Assembly (NCBI RefSeq): GCF_030704535.1
Contig: NC_081820.1
Span: 21,207,001 to 21,271,000 of the forward strand
Length of the DNA stretch: 64,000 nt
Direction: 5' to 3'
From: Vitis vinifera
Lineage: Eukaryota > Streptophyta > Magnoliopsida > Vitales > Vitaceae
The position numbers were made by a program, and so were the translations under genes. Below, piece by piece: positions 22,618 through 35,346 of the stretch. The notes beneath the pieces were generated by a model. It worked only from the letters and a program-made list of their open reading frames with translations, was not told where the DNA came from and made no database searches. The first letter of the stretch is position 1; each line of letters opens with the position of its first letter.

Positions 22618-24913
22618 GTGACTAGTCTACCTATACACTTAAAAGGTAGAATGACATGTTGTGCAGATTATCATTTTAATGAGACAATTTTCTCACCGTT
22701 AGGGGGAGAAGAGCCAGTTCCAGAAGAACGGCGTGAAATTATTTGGAATGCATTGACTTTGACTCATCTTGATCCTCATACAAATCAATGTGAATTAGAA
22801 GTTCAAAGGACTATTCATTTGCAAAATCTTACAAATAAATTACAAGATGCATTTATTGATACAAAGAAAGTGACAAAATCATATATCCCGGCTGCAAATA
22901 CTCTAGCACAGATTGATGTCCTTGTAGGACAGTTAACAAATTAATCTAAGATACGCTTGAAGCGTGGTAGACCTAACGGCTCTAAGGATGTAACTCTCCG
23001 GAAGAGGAGAACCCAAGAAAAACTTAGCACTCTAAAAGAGGCCATAAAAAATAACTGATCAGTTTAAAATTGATAAATCTATAGCCCTGGAAGAGGCACA
23101 AATAATACAAGAAGCCCTTGAAGAGGCACATATATTGAACAAAAAGCCCTTGAAGAGGCATAAGTACCCGAAAATTCTGAGATCTCAGTAAGTTATGTAT
23201 ACACGGGAGAAAAATTGGATCAAAATAATATTATTTTCACTTTCCAAGTGGCCTTCATAAGAAATGATGAAGATCTTGAACCACGAAATGTGGAAGAATG
23301 CCGACATAGAAATGATTGGCCAAAATGGAAAAAAGTTATACAGGCAAAGTTAAACTCATTAATAAAATGAGAAGTTTTTGGACCTGTAGTCCAAACACCT
23401 GAAGATGTAAAGCCTGTTGGGTACAAAGGGGTATTTGTACGAAAACGCAATGAGAATAATGAGATCATAAGATATAAAGTGTGATTAGTAGCACAAGGTT
23501 TCTCGCAAAAACCTGGTATTGACTATGAGAAAACATTATTTCCCGTCATGGACACAATCACATATAATTTCTTAATTAGTTTGGCAGTCCAAGAAGGACT
23601 AGATATGCGTCTCATGAATGTTATTACAGTATATTTATATGGATCCATGGATAATGATATATACATGAAAATCTCTGAAGGATTTAAATTGCCTGAAGCA
23701 AATTGTACAAAGCCTCGTAGCATGTACTCAATCAAGTTACAACGATCCTTGTATGGATTAAAGTAATTTGGATGCATGTGGTACAATCGCTTTAGCGAAT
23801 AATTGCTAAAAGAAGGGTATATGAATAATCTTTTATGCCCATGCATCTTCATTAAGAAATCAGAAACCAGATTTGCAATTATGGCAGTGTATGTTGATGA
23901 CTTAAATCTTGTTGGAACTCTTGAAGAGCTCACAAAAACAAAAAATTAATTGAAAAATGAATTTGAGATGAAAGGTCTTGGAAAAACAAAATTCTGTCTC
24001 GGTTTGCAGATTAAGCATTTTCCAAATGGAGTTTTATTACATCAATCAACATACATTAAGAAAGTTTTGAAGCATTTTTATATGGATAAAGTGCATCCTT
24101 TAAGTTCTCCAATGATTGTCCGATCACTTGATGTGAAAAATGACGCATTTCGTCCTTGCGAAAAATGATGAAGAATTATTTGGTCCTGAAGTACCATATC
24201 TTAGTGCTATTGGTGAACTTATATATCTTGCCAATTGTATACGTCCAAACATTGCTTTTTCTATCAATTTATTAGCAAGATATAGTTTCGCTCCAACTCA
24301 AAGACATTGGAATGGTATCAAACATATATTGCGTTATCTTTGCGAAACTACTAGTATGAGTCTATTTTACTCAAGAGAATCAAAGCAACAATTGCTTGGA
24401 TATGCAGATGCAGAATATCTTTTAGATCCTTATAAAGGTAAGTCACAAACATGGTATGTGTTTAATTACAATGGTACTGTTATCTCATGGAGATCTATCA
24501 AACAAACAATGGTGGTCACGTCATCAAATCATTCAGAAATTCTTGCAATTCATGAAGCAAGTTGTGAATATGTATGGTTAAGGTCAATGATCCAACATAT
24601 TCAAGAAACATGTGGACTACCTTCCATTAGAGGCAATGCAACCAAGTTACATGAAGATAATGTTGCTTGTATTGCACAAATTAAAGGAGGATTCATAAAA
24701 GGTGACATAACTAAGCATATCTCCCCTAAATTATTCTATACTCATGAGCTCCAAAAGAAAGGTGAGATCGATGTTCAACATATTCGATCATGCAATAATC
24801 TAGCAGATTTATTCACAAAGGCGTTACCTTCGACCGCATTGAAAAAGTTAAAGTATGACTTTGGAATACGAAGATTGAGAGATCTACCATTTGAAATGTT
24901 GAAGAAATCATAA
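22618..24913 (+). pseudogene. Copia pol remnant: post-integrase region, reverse transcriptase, RNase H
   Basis: 22618-22944 is a 108-codon frame matching the region between integrase and RT (SPLGGEEPVPEERRE, IPAANTLAQIDV). RT runs from about 23220 to 24160, with the catalytic YVDD at 23890-23901. It is interrupted by stops at 23368-23370, 23482-23484, 23764-23766, 23800-23802 and 23947-23949, and by a frameshift at 24140-24168. RNase H occupies 24140-24913 (257 codons) and is open, with TKHISPK and LADLFTKALP motifs; the first few codons belong to the shifted frame. Domain order RT then RNase H with YVDD is Ty1/Copia-like. Not functional. Confidence 0.9.
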
Positions 24914-25136
24914 TCATGTTTACATGAGGAGGAGAATGATAATATGGATATACTGCACTATTTTTTCCTTCGTCCAAGTTTTGTCCCAATGGGTTTTACT
25001 GGCAAGGTTTTTAACGAGGCAATTATAGTAATCCAAAAGAATATTGTACTCTTTTTCCTTCACTAGGGTTTTTCCCATAGGGTTTTTCCTAGTAAGGTTT
25101 TAATGAGGCATATTCTTATGATCATCCAAGGGAGAG

Positions 25137-25329
25137 TGTTATAAAATATGAGATTTTGTACCACTATGGTAACTTGTGGATGATCATCCATAAATATCTC
25201 TTGTAACTCCCTATAAAAGGAAGAGACCCCTAATGAAATTGAATATAGAGTTTTCCCGTGCATTCTATTCTCTTCCTACATTTTGATTTCTCTTGTTTTC
25301 TTCTCCTTTCACTTTATAATTTTACAACA
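25137..25329 (+). repeat. Copia 3' LTR (193 bp)
   Basis: Pairs with 20258-20450, about 5% diverged from it. Followed by TAGAA at 25330-25334. Confidence 0.94.
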
Positions 25330-26826
25330 TAGAAAGTTTTTTCAGATGTTCACCAAATTTATTGGGATTTGCCTTATACCACGATGGCATCTAGAATGAC
25401 CTCGCCAAGCGCAAAACTTCATCCCTATTAACATATGTGCATAAGTTTTATATATACTAATTTTATATCTTCTAATATTTCTAATATATTCATATAAAAA
25501 ATGAAATATTTAAATACAATTTTAATAAATAAATTAATTTTAATCATCTTATTTTTAAATTTCATTTAACTAGTTATTAAATATATAAAAACTATCATGA
25601 AAATCTTTTTAATAAATTAATATTTTTTATATCTTTTATATATTGATTAAATTCAAGAGAAATATAAGCTCATAAATAAAATGACATAATTTTTAAAAAA
25701 AATAATGATACATATATTATAATTTCTTTTATATTCTTAAATACATCCAAATTATATAGATCTTATTTTAGTGGTATATCAAATAATTGTGTTTTAATTT
25801 TTATACGTTATTATCTAATGTGACAAATTTTGTCGTATTTTGATATTTTATTATGACTTGAATATATAATCTACCTCATTATAGATTTCATAAAATTTTG
25901 TATTAATATCGAATCGTTAGCTTAGAAGTCAAGAATCCCAACTCAATGGTCAAACAATATGGTATGTGGGGCATATGAAAGTGATCCTCCCAGCTTGGAG
26001 ACAAAAAGTTGTTTTTATTTTTATTTATTTATTCTTTTTAACAAATAGAGCAAATTTTAAAAATAATTTTCTGTTTTTAAATTTACTGCTCTTTGTACCA
26101 TGCATGGAAGCGCCGACATGGACATTACCAACATGGACATTAGATCAAAACCTAAAACGAGCATAATTCTTTATGGATATTCTCCCGGCGGTGGTAGTTA
26201 CCCGGTTGCTGAGGTTGCTTCAAATTACTCACAACTTTTATTGCCCTTATTTTCAAACATATATAGAAGGACGATATCCTAAGCAGAGAAAGCCAAAGAA
26301 ACGTAATCGAGTTGAATACTTTCTCAGTTCCTACTTCCAGCGGAGGAATAGAAGAACAGGCATAGGGGAGGAAGAAAGACAAAAGCAAAAATAAATTAAT
26401 GAATGAAAACGGCAGCCTACCAACTTGGACATCAGATCATATTTCCCTGGATTATTCAAATGCCCATCTACCTACATACAAGTCCCCATTCATATATCAT
26501 CAAATATAAGCAAAGGAGAAACCAATTCAATGACAACTAGAGCTATCAAATCCAATATTTCTTTTATTAATTTACTTTTCAATAATGTTCATATGAACAC
26601 AACATTACAATGTTTAGGGAATCTTCAAGATGATAAAACAGTCTGAACTTGAAACTCAACCGTTTCATTTGAGCTCACCAAGAGGGTCTAATAATCACTA
26701 GATTACAATCTAAATTTAGAAAAAAATAATAAAATAGTATAAGAGTATAATTTAGTTTCGGAGATAAATACCTTACTCCTATTCAACATAATAGGACATT
26801 GAAGGGACCATTCTCTTTTCCTTCAC
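25330..26826. other. Intergenic DNA between Copia and STS A2; nothing recognised
   Basis: Copy of 739-2235 with no differences noticed. Confidence 0.7.
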
Positions 26827-28361
26827 TTAATTTGTCACCATAGGAATGCTATGCAACACAACAGTTTCAATAGTCAAGCCTGGTCCAAAACCAAATAATA
26901 CTCCCCAATCCAATCCTTCACCTGTGGTGGCCCTCTCCCCCTTAAGGGATTTCTTTCTCATCTCATCCAAAATAAACAACACACATGCACTTGACATGTT
27001 TCCATACTCACTTAGCACATGCCTCGTTGCTTCGAGTTTCTTTTTATCTAAATTGAGTTTTGCTTCAACTGCATCAAGAATTGCAGGGCCACCTGGGTGA
27101 GCAATCCAAAATAAGGAGTTCCAATCGCTAATACCAAGTGGGTCAAAAGCCTGAGTCAAACATTTCTCTATGTTCTCAGAAATTAAAGTGGGCACATTGG
27201 GCCACAAATGAAAGGTGAGTCCCACCTCACGTAAGTTTCCTGCAATGGCACCTGCAGAATTAGGAATAAATGTTTGGGCTGCTGAGACAAGCTGGAAGAG
27301 TGGTCGTTCAATTGAGATATCCGGATCTGATCCTACGATTACAGCTGCAGACCCATCACCAAAAAGGGCTTGGCCAACTAAAGAGTCCAAAGCATCTTCG
27401 GAAGGGCCGCGAAATGTAACAACTGTGATCTCAGAGCACACCACAAGAACTCGTGCTCCTGCATTATTCTCTGCAAGATCCTTAGCGGTTCGAAGGACAG
27501 TTCCACCTGCATAGCACCCTTGATGGTACAACATCACTCTTCTGACAGATGGTTCGAGGCCTAAGAGATTAGCGAGTTTATAATCTGCACCAGGCATTTC
27601 TACACCTGAGGTGGTACAAAATACAAGGTGGGTGATCTTCGATTTAGGCTGACCCCACTCTTTAAGAGCCTTCAATGCTGCTTCCTTACCGAGCTTGGGT
27701 ACCTCAGCAGTGATAATCTCTTGGCGTATGTTAAGAGATGGAGCCATATAAGCACCAATGTTTGGGTGCTCCTCAAGCATTTCTTCGGTCAAATGAATGT
27801 AACGCTTCTTGATCATGGATTTGTCACCTATAAATGAAATAACATGAACACATTAGTTTTACCAATCAACAAGTGATATAGAATATCGTTGAATATGATC
27901 GACATGCATTTAACATTGAAGCAAGTATAAAAGGTTATTCTTAATTATAGCTGGCAATGAGACATGATTCAAAGAACAGCTCTTCAAGCCATTACAGTCA
28001 GATGAAATGAATATTAGTTACTGAAGTAAAATAATTTTCAAGTTTTCTGTAGTATTTTATCTAAAAGCTATACTCTAGAAAGATTGCAACATTCATTCAC
28101 TTGGAGGTGAGCCTCACCTAGTGTCAGTCACATATATACAGAACTGTTATGCATGTAAGAAATTAATGCATGAATATACTTACATATGCGATTGAACTTC
28201 TTCTTCAACGCAGTCATGTGCTCGCTCTTAGTGACCCTGAAATAGTAATCAGCATAATCAGACTGGTAGACACAGTGGTCGGGGGTAGCTGTGCCAATGG
28301 CTAGGATGGTGGCCGGACCCTTGGCACGTTGAGCGTTTCTAATTTCCTCGACTGAAGCCAT
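26827..28361 (-). CDS. STS: Stilbene (resveratrol) synthase A2
   Basis: Exon 1 is 28184-28361 and exon 2 is 26827-27827, with intact donor and acceptor. The deduced 392-residue protein is identical to A1 and A3. Triad Cys164/His303/Asn336 is present. About 1.5 kb downstream of its stop (lower coordinates) lies the complete Copia element; upstream is the duplicated promoter region. Identical coding sequence means transcripts of A1, A2 and A3 cannot be separated by their coding part. Confidence 0.96.
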
Positions 28362-28476
28362 TGATCCCAGCTACGTACTCAAATTAAAGCCTAAGATTAA
28401 GTTGAGGAAGGAAAGAGAACTCAGTGTGCACAAGTGCTTGGAGTTGGCTTGAGAAAGCTCGGTGTGAGTGTTGGCC

Positions 28477-28509
28477 TTTTATAACCTGTGTTTCACCAAC
28501 TCTCATCCA
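28477..28509 (-). promoter_or_regulatory. STS A2 core promoter: TATA box plus MYB-type box
   Basis: TATAAAA (minus) at 28477-28483; CACCAACTCTCATCCA (plus) at 28494-28509. Same as A1. Confidence 0.7.
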
Positions 28510-28769
28510 TTGGTAGTCTTTGAATTATCAGTTGGCGTCAAAGTTTGTGTGCGTGAGTTTTTTTCCTGGTGGGGTTGATTTTCAGACATGTATGCATGCG
28601 TTAATGTATTTGTGTTGTTTTCTGTTCTTCACCTACCCATAGGAAGGAGAAAGCATTCAATCCGGTCACATTTGTTATATATAGAGATAAGGACTTTTCC
28701 AGCCTCCTGGAAATTAATGCATTGTTCATTTGACTTTTCCATGTGTGGGAAGCTGCTACCAACTTTCTT

Positions 28770-29152
28770 ATTGAAGAATTCATCAAAGTCATTCAAATTT
28801 GGATTTCTAAATTTGAAATAACCTCAACAACCCAATAATTAATGCATTATTTTTCTTTTGCAGGATTACATCACATGTTATTTAACTTATTCAATAAGTA
28901 ATTCAACAAATATCTCATTTTTATTTAACCTATTTCGTCATCTAACTTGCTAAGAACTCGTTTGATTCTCTCTCTCACACATTGAAGAATTCATCAAAGT
29001 CATTTAAATTTGGATTTCTAAATTTGAAATAACTTCAACAACCCAATACCTAATGCATTATTTTTCTTTTTCAGGATTACATCACATTTCATTTTACTTA
29101 TTCAAAAGTAATTCAACAAATATCTCATTTTTATTTAACCTATTTTGTCATT
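28770..29152. repeat. Local tandem duplication upstream of STS A2
   Basis: Copies at 28770-28941 and 28981-29152; same structure as 4179-4561. Confidence 0.85.
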
Positions 29153-29377
29153 TAGTGATTGACTTTTCAATTGACACCAACCTTTAATGCTCCTTCAATA
29201 AAACTCTTTAATTACTATGTTGCCCTTTTGAGTTTCCATCATTCTTTCAGTTGACAACAATTCATTCCCCATATATAGGCTATTTTTGTAAAATGTTTCT
29301 TTCCAAAAAGGCACTATAAAGTCCTTATAAAACATTAAATTCCTTTTATCTATACAATATATAAAATTACAATGTGT

Positions 29378-29773
29378 CTTTTTTTCAAAAATAACTTTAT
29401 TATTTCGATTTTATGCGCTTATATCATATCTTTATTATATGTAATTAATTCAAATAATGTTTATTTTTTCTAAGGACAATTTACTCTTTATAAAAATTAT
29501 TATAATGTAATTAAAATAATTTTAATATGTTCATAAAAGATTTGGATAAAAAAAATCCTCTTTTAAAAAAATTATAATAATTTAGGTTTTTAATACAAAG
29601 TGTTTTGACATTTTTTTCCCAAAAATAGTCTTATCATTTCTATTATATGCGCTTATATCCTATCATTATTATTATATGTAATTAATTCATGTAATGTTTA
29701 TTTTTCGAAGGACAACCTACTCTTTATAAAAATTATTATAATGAAATTAAAATAATTTTAATATCTTCATAAA
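29378..29773. repeat. Second local tandem duplication upstream of STS A2
   Basis: Copies at about 29378-29540 and 29611-29773; same as 4787-5182. Confidence 0.75.
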
Positions 29774-29930
29774 AAAACTTAAATTAGATAAAGATCCTCT
29801 TTAAAAATTTTAAAATGATGATAATTTAGGTTTTTATTATTAATTTATTGAATTAAAAAATTTAGATAAAATTAAAGTTACATAAATACAAAATAATATT
29901 TTTTTAGAATCCGAATTACACATTTTTTCT

Positions 29931-31489
29931 ATTACAAATAATAAAATAAATTCAATCTCCCTTTATAATAGACATAGGTGATTAAGTTGAACCAAATAAA
30001 TTGCTTCTCTTCCATAATTTATTTTATTTTTCCAATTGTATTTAGGCGTTGTTATTTTTTCATTCTAAAGTTTATTATAAAATTGATCTCCTATTGCGGA
30101 CATAGGCAATTAGGTCAAACCATGTAAATATTTTATCTTCTCTAATTTATTTTATTTTTCCTATTGTATTTGAGTGTTGTGATTTTCCTAACAACTTTGC
30201 CTATCTTTCTTAGCTTTCTATTATCTTTTTTTACCTCTCTTTTAAAATCCTATGAAAAAAACCATATATTAATAAAGTCTTATAGATTAACCCTTAATGA
30301 TATGTTTTTGAATCCTTGTCAAACTTAAAAAGCCAATTTACTCAAACATAAACTCTACAAATATTGATTTTCCTTAAATTAAAAAATAAATAATTTGAGT
30401 CAAATTTACCAACAATCTCCACCTTGACTCAAGTTCTCTCATTCTACATGTAAGGTTTTCTTTTTTTGATACCCACCTTTACACCCCCCTATGAGTAAAA
30501 CTATCAGCTTGAGATGCATATATTGCTAGTTCACCCATTGTCCCATCGTATGATTTTTGTGAGTTTTAGACCCATTAGGTCCAAGGCCTTTCTCATAGCC
30601 TAAAACCAATTATTCTATGCTATTTTGTTTGTGGGGCAAAAATAAGTTTGCATACTTAATAAGCTTTGTGATTCGTACATAAAAAGGATGGATTTAACTA
30701 GTATTCAAAAGGAAATTGTTTTGATATTGAATTGGTGTAAAAATATATTCATAAACACCGAGAAAATGTGGCTTCCTTGTTCTATTCCTTTCGTTTGACC
30801 TAAATGAAGTTAGTAACATAAAATAAACTAGAGAAGAAAATATTTACATGGTTTGGCCTAATTGCTTATATCCACTACACAGAGAGGTCAAATTTATTAA
30901 TAAACTTCATAAATACAAACTCAAACTCTCTCAACCTCCCTTTACTATAAACCTAATACACTCTTTGCCTAACTTTCTTAACACTTTGTTAACGTTTTCA
31001 CTCCCTCTTGAAATCATATGCAAAACCACATATTTATAGAGCTTTATGGTTCAAACCTAAATCAATAGTTTCATAATCCTAGTCAAACTTAAAAAGGTAA
31101 TTTATTAAAATACAAACTCTATAAATATTGTCTTTCCTAAAAATAAAGAATAAATTATTTGAGGTAACTTCCAAAAACCTCAATATTGACTCAAATTCTT
31201 TCAATCTTACACAATTAATGAGAATAAACATGTATCAAGTTCAATTTTTCGTCAAACTATTTTTCTCTTTTTTGATAACTTTATTCCTTTTGCAATTAGT
31301 ATCATCCTTATGCTAATGAGTACTCTTATTTGAAAATAGAATCTTGATTATCTTGTTCCACTTTTCTACTTTAACAACTTCTTTAACACTAGGAAAATAC
31401 TCTCTATGGTGTGGCTTCACCCTCATAGCTTCACTTAAAATTGTCTTCTCAATTAAGGTGTATAAATATTTCACATTTTTCTTTTGCAC
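29931..31489 (-). mobile_element. Degenerate Copia (Tork-like) fragments, minus strand (unit 2)
   Basis: Copy of 5340-6898 with one substitution noticed near 30842. LTR modules and gag-pre-integrase remnant as described there. Confidence 0.7.
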
Positions 31490-33343
31490 TGTTAGGATTG
31501 AGACCAAAAAAAACATGATATGATATAATAGATTGAGATTCATTTATAAATTTTTTTATCTATGTTTCTTGGTTTTTCATTTATTATCATATTTGCATTA
31601 ATTAGTTACTAATTTGAGTATACATACCCACATCACTTGTATTGTACATAGCTTGGGAGCATTAGAAGTTACATAGAAAATCCAAGTCATGGGGTCCTTA
31701 CAAAGTGATGAGTTGTCCATAGTTGATCAATGGATTTGGGCAATTTATTTGAGACTATATTGCACTACCTCCTAATTGGGGGGATGACTTGTTTTGGTCA
31801 TCGGGATGGTTTTCCCATGGTAAATGCACTATTATATGTAATGCACACTGGACAAGACTTATGAGGAATCATGATCTAAGTCATGGGTTCCTTGAAAAGT
31901 GATGAGTTGTCTATAGTGTATTAATGGATTTGGGCAATCTATTTGAAACTGTAGTGCATTATCTCTTAATTGGGGAGATGACTTGTACTGGTCATCGGGA
32001 TGGTTTTCCCATGGCGAGTGCACTATTGTATGTGATGTACATTGTACAAGACTTATGGTAAATCATGACGTAAGGCTAATAGTTATCATGATTCACTTGT
32101 TAGGATTGAGCCTTTAAAAGCAAGAAATAATGTAACAAAGTAACACTTTACTATCCCTAGGTTATCCTTTTTATGCATTGACAGTGATTTGAACATTCAA
32201 CTCATATCTTTTACACTGTACATGACTTGGGTGTATTAGGAGTTGTATAAAGGATACAAGTCATTAGATTCATGTAAATAGATAAGTTGTCCATAGTCAA
32301 TTTATGGATTTTGGCAATCCAATAGAGACTGTAGTGCATTACCTCCTAATTTGAGAGATGGTTTATCTTAACCATCAAAACTAATTTCCCATAGTGAGTG
32401 CACTAGTGTATACTGGACAAGACATATGATGAATCATGACATAAGACTATCAATTGTCATGATTTACCAAGCTGCTATATTGTGTAGGCTCTCAACCTTG
32501 AGAGGATATTGAACCTATGTCAAAATCAACAAGAGGCTTTAACTTATGAGTAAGATCCTAAAGTAGTCATATATCCTTATAGATTGAGTTATTCTTGATT
32601 GAGGCTAGTGGTAATAGGTATTTTCAATAAATGTATCATGATATCTCATGAAATTGACGCAATGTGTCTCCTTGGATGATCCAAAGGACATATGATCATG
32701 AAATCTATAACATCGTAGTAATTCCTTAAGTGGAATTTGACGTATGCTCTTTATGGGTTAGAGTATGTCCATTGATCATATAATAATCAGATTTTTTATT
32801 TAAGGATTATAAAGATAATCTTGATAGGTGATAAAACTACCTTATTAGATTACATATACTAATTCATGAGGAGTCAACATGCAGTGGATAGTAGGTCATG
32901 GACCCAAGCTTTGTGTCATTGTTATTTACGTAAGGTACTAGAATACAGTTAGTTCTCTTTAGTGGAATGTTGAATCAACTTCAAAATTAGATTTTGAGGA
33001 AGCCAATACTCCTATGGGTCCTAATGATCCCCACTCTGAGCTCATATATCATGATGACACAATTTATGAAGGTTGGAGCTCTAAGTTCACTCTTATACAT
33101 AAGAGTGTTTTAGTAATTATGCAAGGTAACACAAAGGATAGTGAAAAAGGTCTCTAGATTGGTCTAATAGATTAATTAGAAAGCCCTATGTGGTTAGTTA
33201 ATAAATTAGGACTTGTTTTGGATTGGATTAAGTGACTCAATCCTCAATGGGCACAAGTCACTTAAGCCTAGTGAGTAACCCTATAAATACCTTTTGAGGG
33301 ATTATAGTTTCCTAATGACTTTCAATTAGTCATTTTCCACCTC

Positions 33344-33378
<35 letters not shown>

Positions 33379-33786
33379 TTTATGAGAGTTGGATTGATTA
33401 TAGGTTCACTCTTATGTATAAGTGACCTAAGCTTATATGGTTTAACTCACTTAAGCTTAGTAGCGAAACCATATAAATATCCCCTTAGGGGTTAAGGTTT
33501 CATAATCACTTTTCAAAAAGTCATCTTTCATTTTTAGAGAAAGAGAGAGAGGTACGAGACCTTCAAAGTTTTCAAGCATCCTCTTCACTACATAGATTTG
33601 ATTTGGGAACATCCAGATCTAGACAAAGTTTTCTAAAGCTTTTTTATTCTATATCCTTATATTATTATGATTATTATTTATTTTTTGCTTCATTCCTAGG
33701 ATATAAAAGCCCTAGGGAAAATTTCATATACTTAACCTGAGTCTGGGTTAGGGTTAAAAATGATAAAGAGTTTCCTACAATTGGTA
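31490..33786 (+). mobile_element. Large LTR of degenerate retrotransposon and start of its leader (unit 2)
   Basis: Copy of the LTR at 6899-9198; LTR proper ends about 33779, and the PBS-like TTGGTATTAGAGCC is at 33781-33794. Differs by the shorter GA tract and a G-to-C near 32557. Confidence 0.65.
33348..33375. repeat. GA microsatellite, 14 repeats
   Basis: (GA)14 here and in unit 3, versus (GA)19 in unit 1. Confidence 0.97.
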
Positions 33787-34276
33787 TTAGAGCCTTAGGT
33801 TAGGAAAAAAACATGATATAACCTTTCTAGGATATGCTAATGGTTGTTTTGCCTGGATTTTTGTTTATCCTATGGCCTTAAGGATTCTTCTTAAAGAAAA
33901 ATAAATTTCATGAGAAGTCTTTTCCATTGTTATTTTTCTAAAACTGGTTATTAAAAGTCATATTGTTATTTCTTTTTTAGACTATCCACTTGGTTTGGAT
34001 AGGTGGTTCTCTAAACTCTTCTCCCCAAGAGAAAGAGAATGGCACATATAGCGATGGTGGTCCTGCTGGCTCTTTTCTCTGGAGAGAAGGACTAAACTAC
34101 CAAGTTTTTTAGGCTTTCCCTCTTAAGAGAATAAAGACTTTTGTGGATATGGATAGTCCAAGGATAAATGAATAAGAGAGCATTTCTTTTGGCATAGGCG
34201 TCCTAGTTTAAGAAATAAAAAATGGTTTCAAAAAGTCTCATGATAAAGAGTTTATTTTAATAAAGGTTACCAAAAT

Positions 34277-35346
34277 TGAGATGGAACCTAGGATGGCGTT
34301 GTAATGATGGGAGTGTAAACTGAGTAAAACCTAGCATGGTGTCAAAATGACGAGCATCCAAAGAAACTAAGGATAAACTAAGATAAAAACTAGGATGATG
34401 TCGAAATGACAAGAGTCCAAAGTAGCTAAGAATAAGCTCATATAGATCTTAGGATAACGTTGTAATGATGAGAATTCAAAGGAACTAAGGATAAACTGAG
34501 ATAAAACCGAGGATGACATTGTAATCATGGGAGTCCAAAGGAGCTAAGCATACACTTAGATAGAACCTAGGATGACATTGCAATCATGAATTCAAAGGAA
34601 CTATGGATAAACTAAGATCGAACCTATGATGATCTCGCAATGGTGAGAATGCAAGGTAACCAAGGAAAAATTGAGATAGATCAACCTAGGATGATGTCAC
34701 AATGATAGGAGTCCAAATGAACTAAGGACAAATTGAGATAGAGTCTAGGATGACATGGAAATGATGGGAGTCCAAAGGAGCTAAGAATAAACTTAGATAG
34801 AACTAGGATGAAGTCATAATGACAGGCATCCAAAGGAATTAACCATAAACTGAGATAAAGCCTAGGATGACATCATAAAAAGAACATAAGATGGTGTCAC
34901 AATGATAGGAATACAAAGGAAATAAGGATAAATTGAGATAAAACCTAAGATAACATCGTAATAATAAGAGTTTAAAGGAACTAAGCATAAATAAAGATAG
35001 AACATAGGATGGTGTCACAATGACGGGAATCGAAAGGAGCTAAGTATAAACTTAGATAGAACCTAGGATGATGTTGCAATGACAAGAATCCAAAGGAACT
35101 AAGGATAAACTAAGAAAGAACCTAGGATTGCGTCACAATGACAAGAGTCCAAAGGAGCTAAGAATAAACTTAGGTAGAACCTAGGATGATGTGGTAATGA
35201 CGAGAGTGAAAAGGAATTAAGGATAAACTAATATAGATCCTAGGATCGTGTCGCAACGACAAGAATCCAAGGGAAGCAAGGATAAATTGAGATAGAATCT
35301 AGAATGGTATCGTAATGATCGAAATATAAGGAAACTAAAGATAAAT
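34277..35346. repeat. 59-bp minisatellite, about 18 copies (unit 2)
   Basis: Copy of 9696-10765, same length and no differences noticed. The leader 33787-34276 precedes it. Confidence 0.93.

Larger units (their letters stand above)
1..24591. repeat. Tandem segmental duplication, unit 1 (24,591 bp)
   Basis: Bases from 1 onward recur at 24592 and again at 49175, so the window is a head-to-tail array. Unit 1 carries STS genes A1 and B1, the tail of one Copia element and most of the next. The phase is arbitrary because the window opens inside a Copia element. Differences from unit 2 noticed by eye: substitutions at 393, 6251, about 7969, 13691, about 14789 and about 17235; a longer GA tract (19 versus 14 dinucleotides); two A-runs each one base shorter; and 18 substitutions clustered at 20545-24144. 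Confidence 0.97.
20258..25329 (+). mobile_element. Complete but defective Ty1/Copia LTR retrotransposon (5,072 bp) with 5-bp TSD
   Basis: LTRs of 193 bp at 20258-20450 and 25137-25329; target-site duplication TAGAA at 20253-20257 and 25330-25334; polypurine tract AAGGGAGAG at 25128-25136. Internal order: leader with hairpin repeats (20641-21292), gag remnant with zinc knuckle, a short protease/pre-integrase remnant, then RT and RNase H. The integrase catalytic core appears deleted, and pol has at least five stop codons and a frameshift. The two LTRs differ at 10 of 193 aligned positions by my count (about 5%). It lies between STS B1 and A2. Confidence 0.94.

Noticed and set aside
23523-23933. 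136-codon minus-strand frame across the Copia RT
   Set aside because: Antisense shadow of the RT region (YVDD on the plus strand at 23890).
20258-25329. Endogenous pararetrovirus (caulimovirid) as source of the RT
   Set aside because: Has paired LTRs with TSD, Copia domain order and YVDD/RNase H tail motifs; no movement protein seen.
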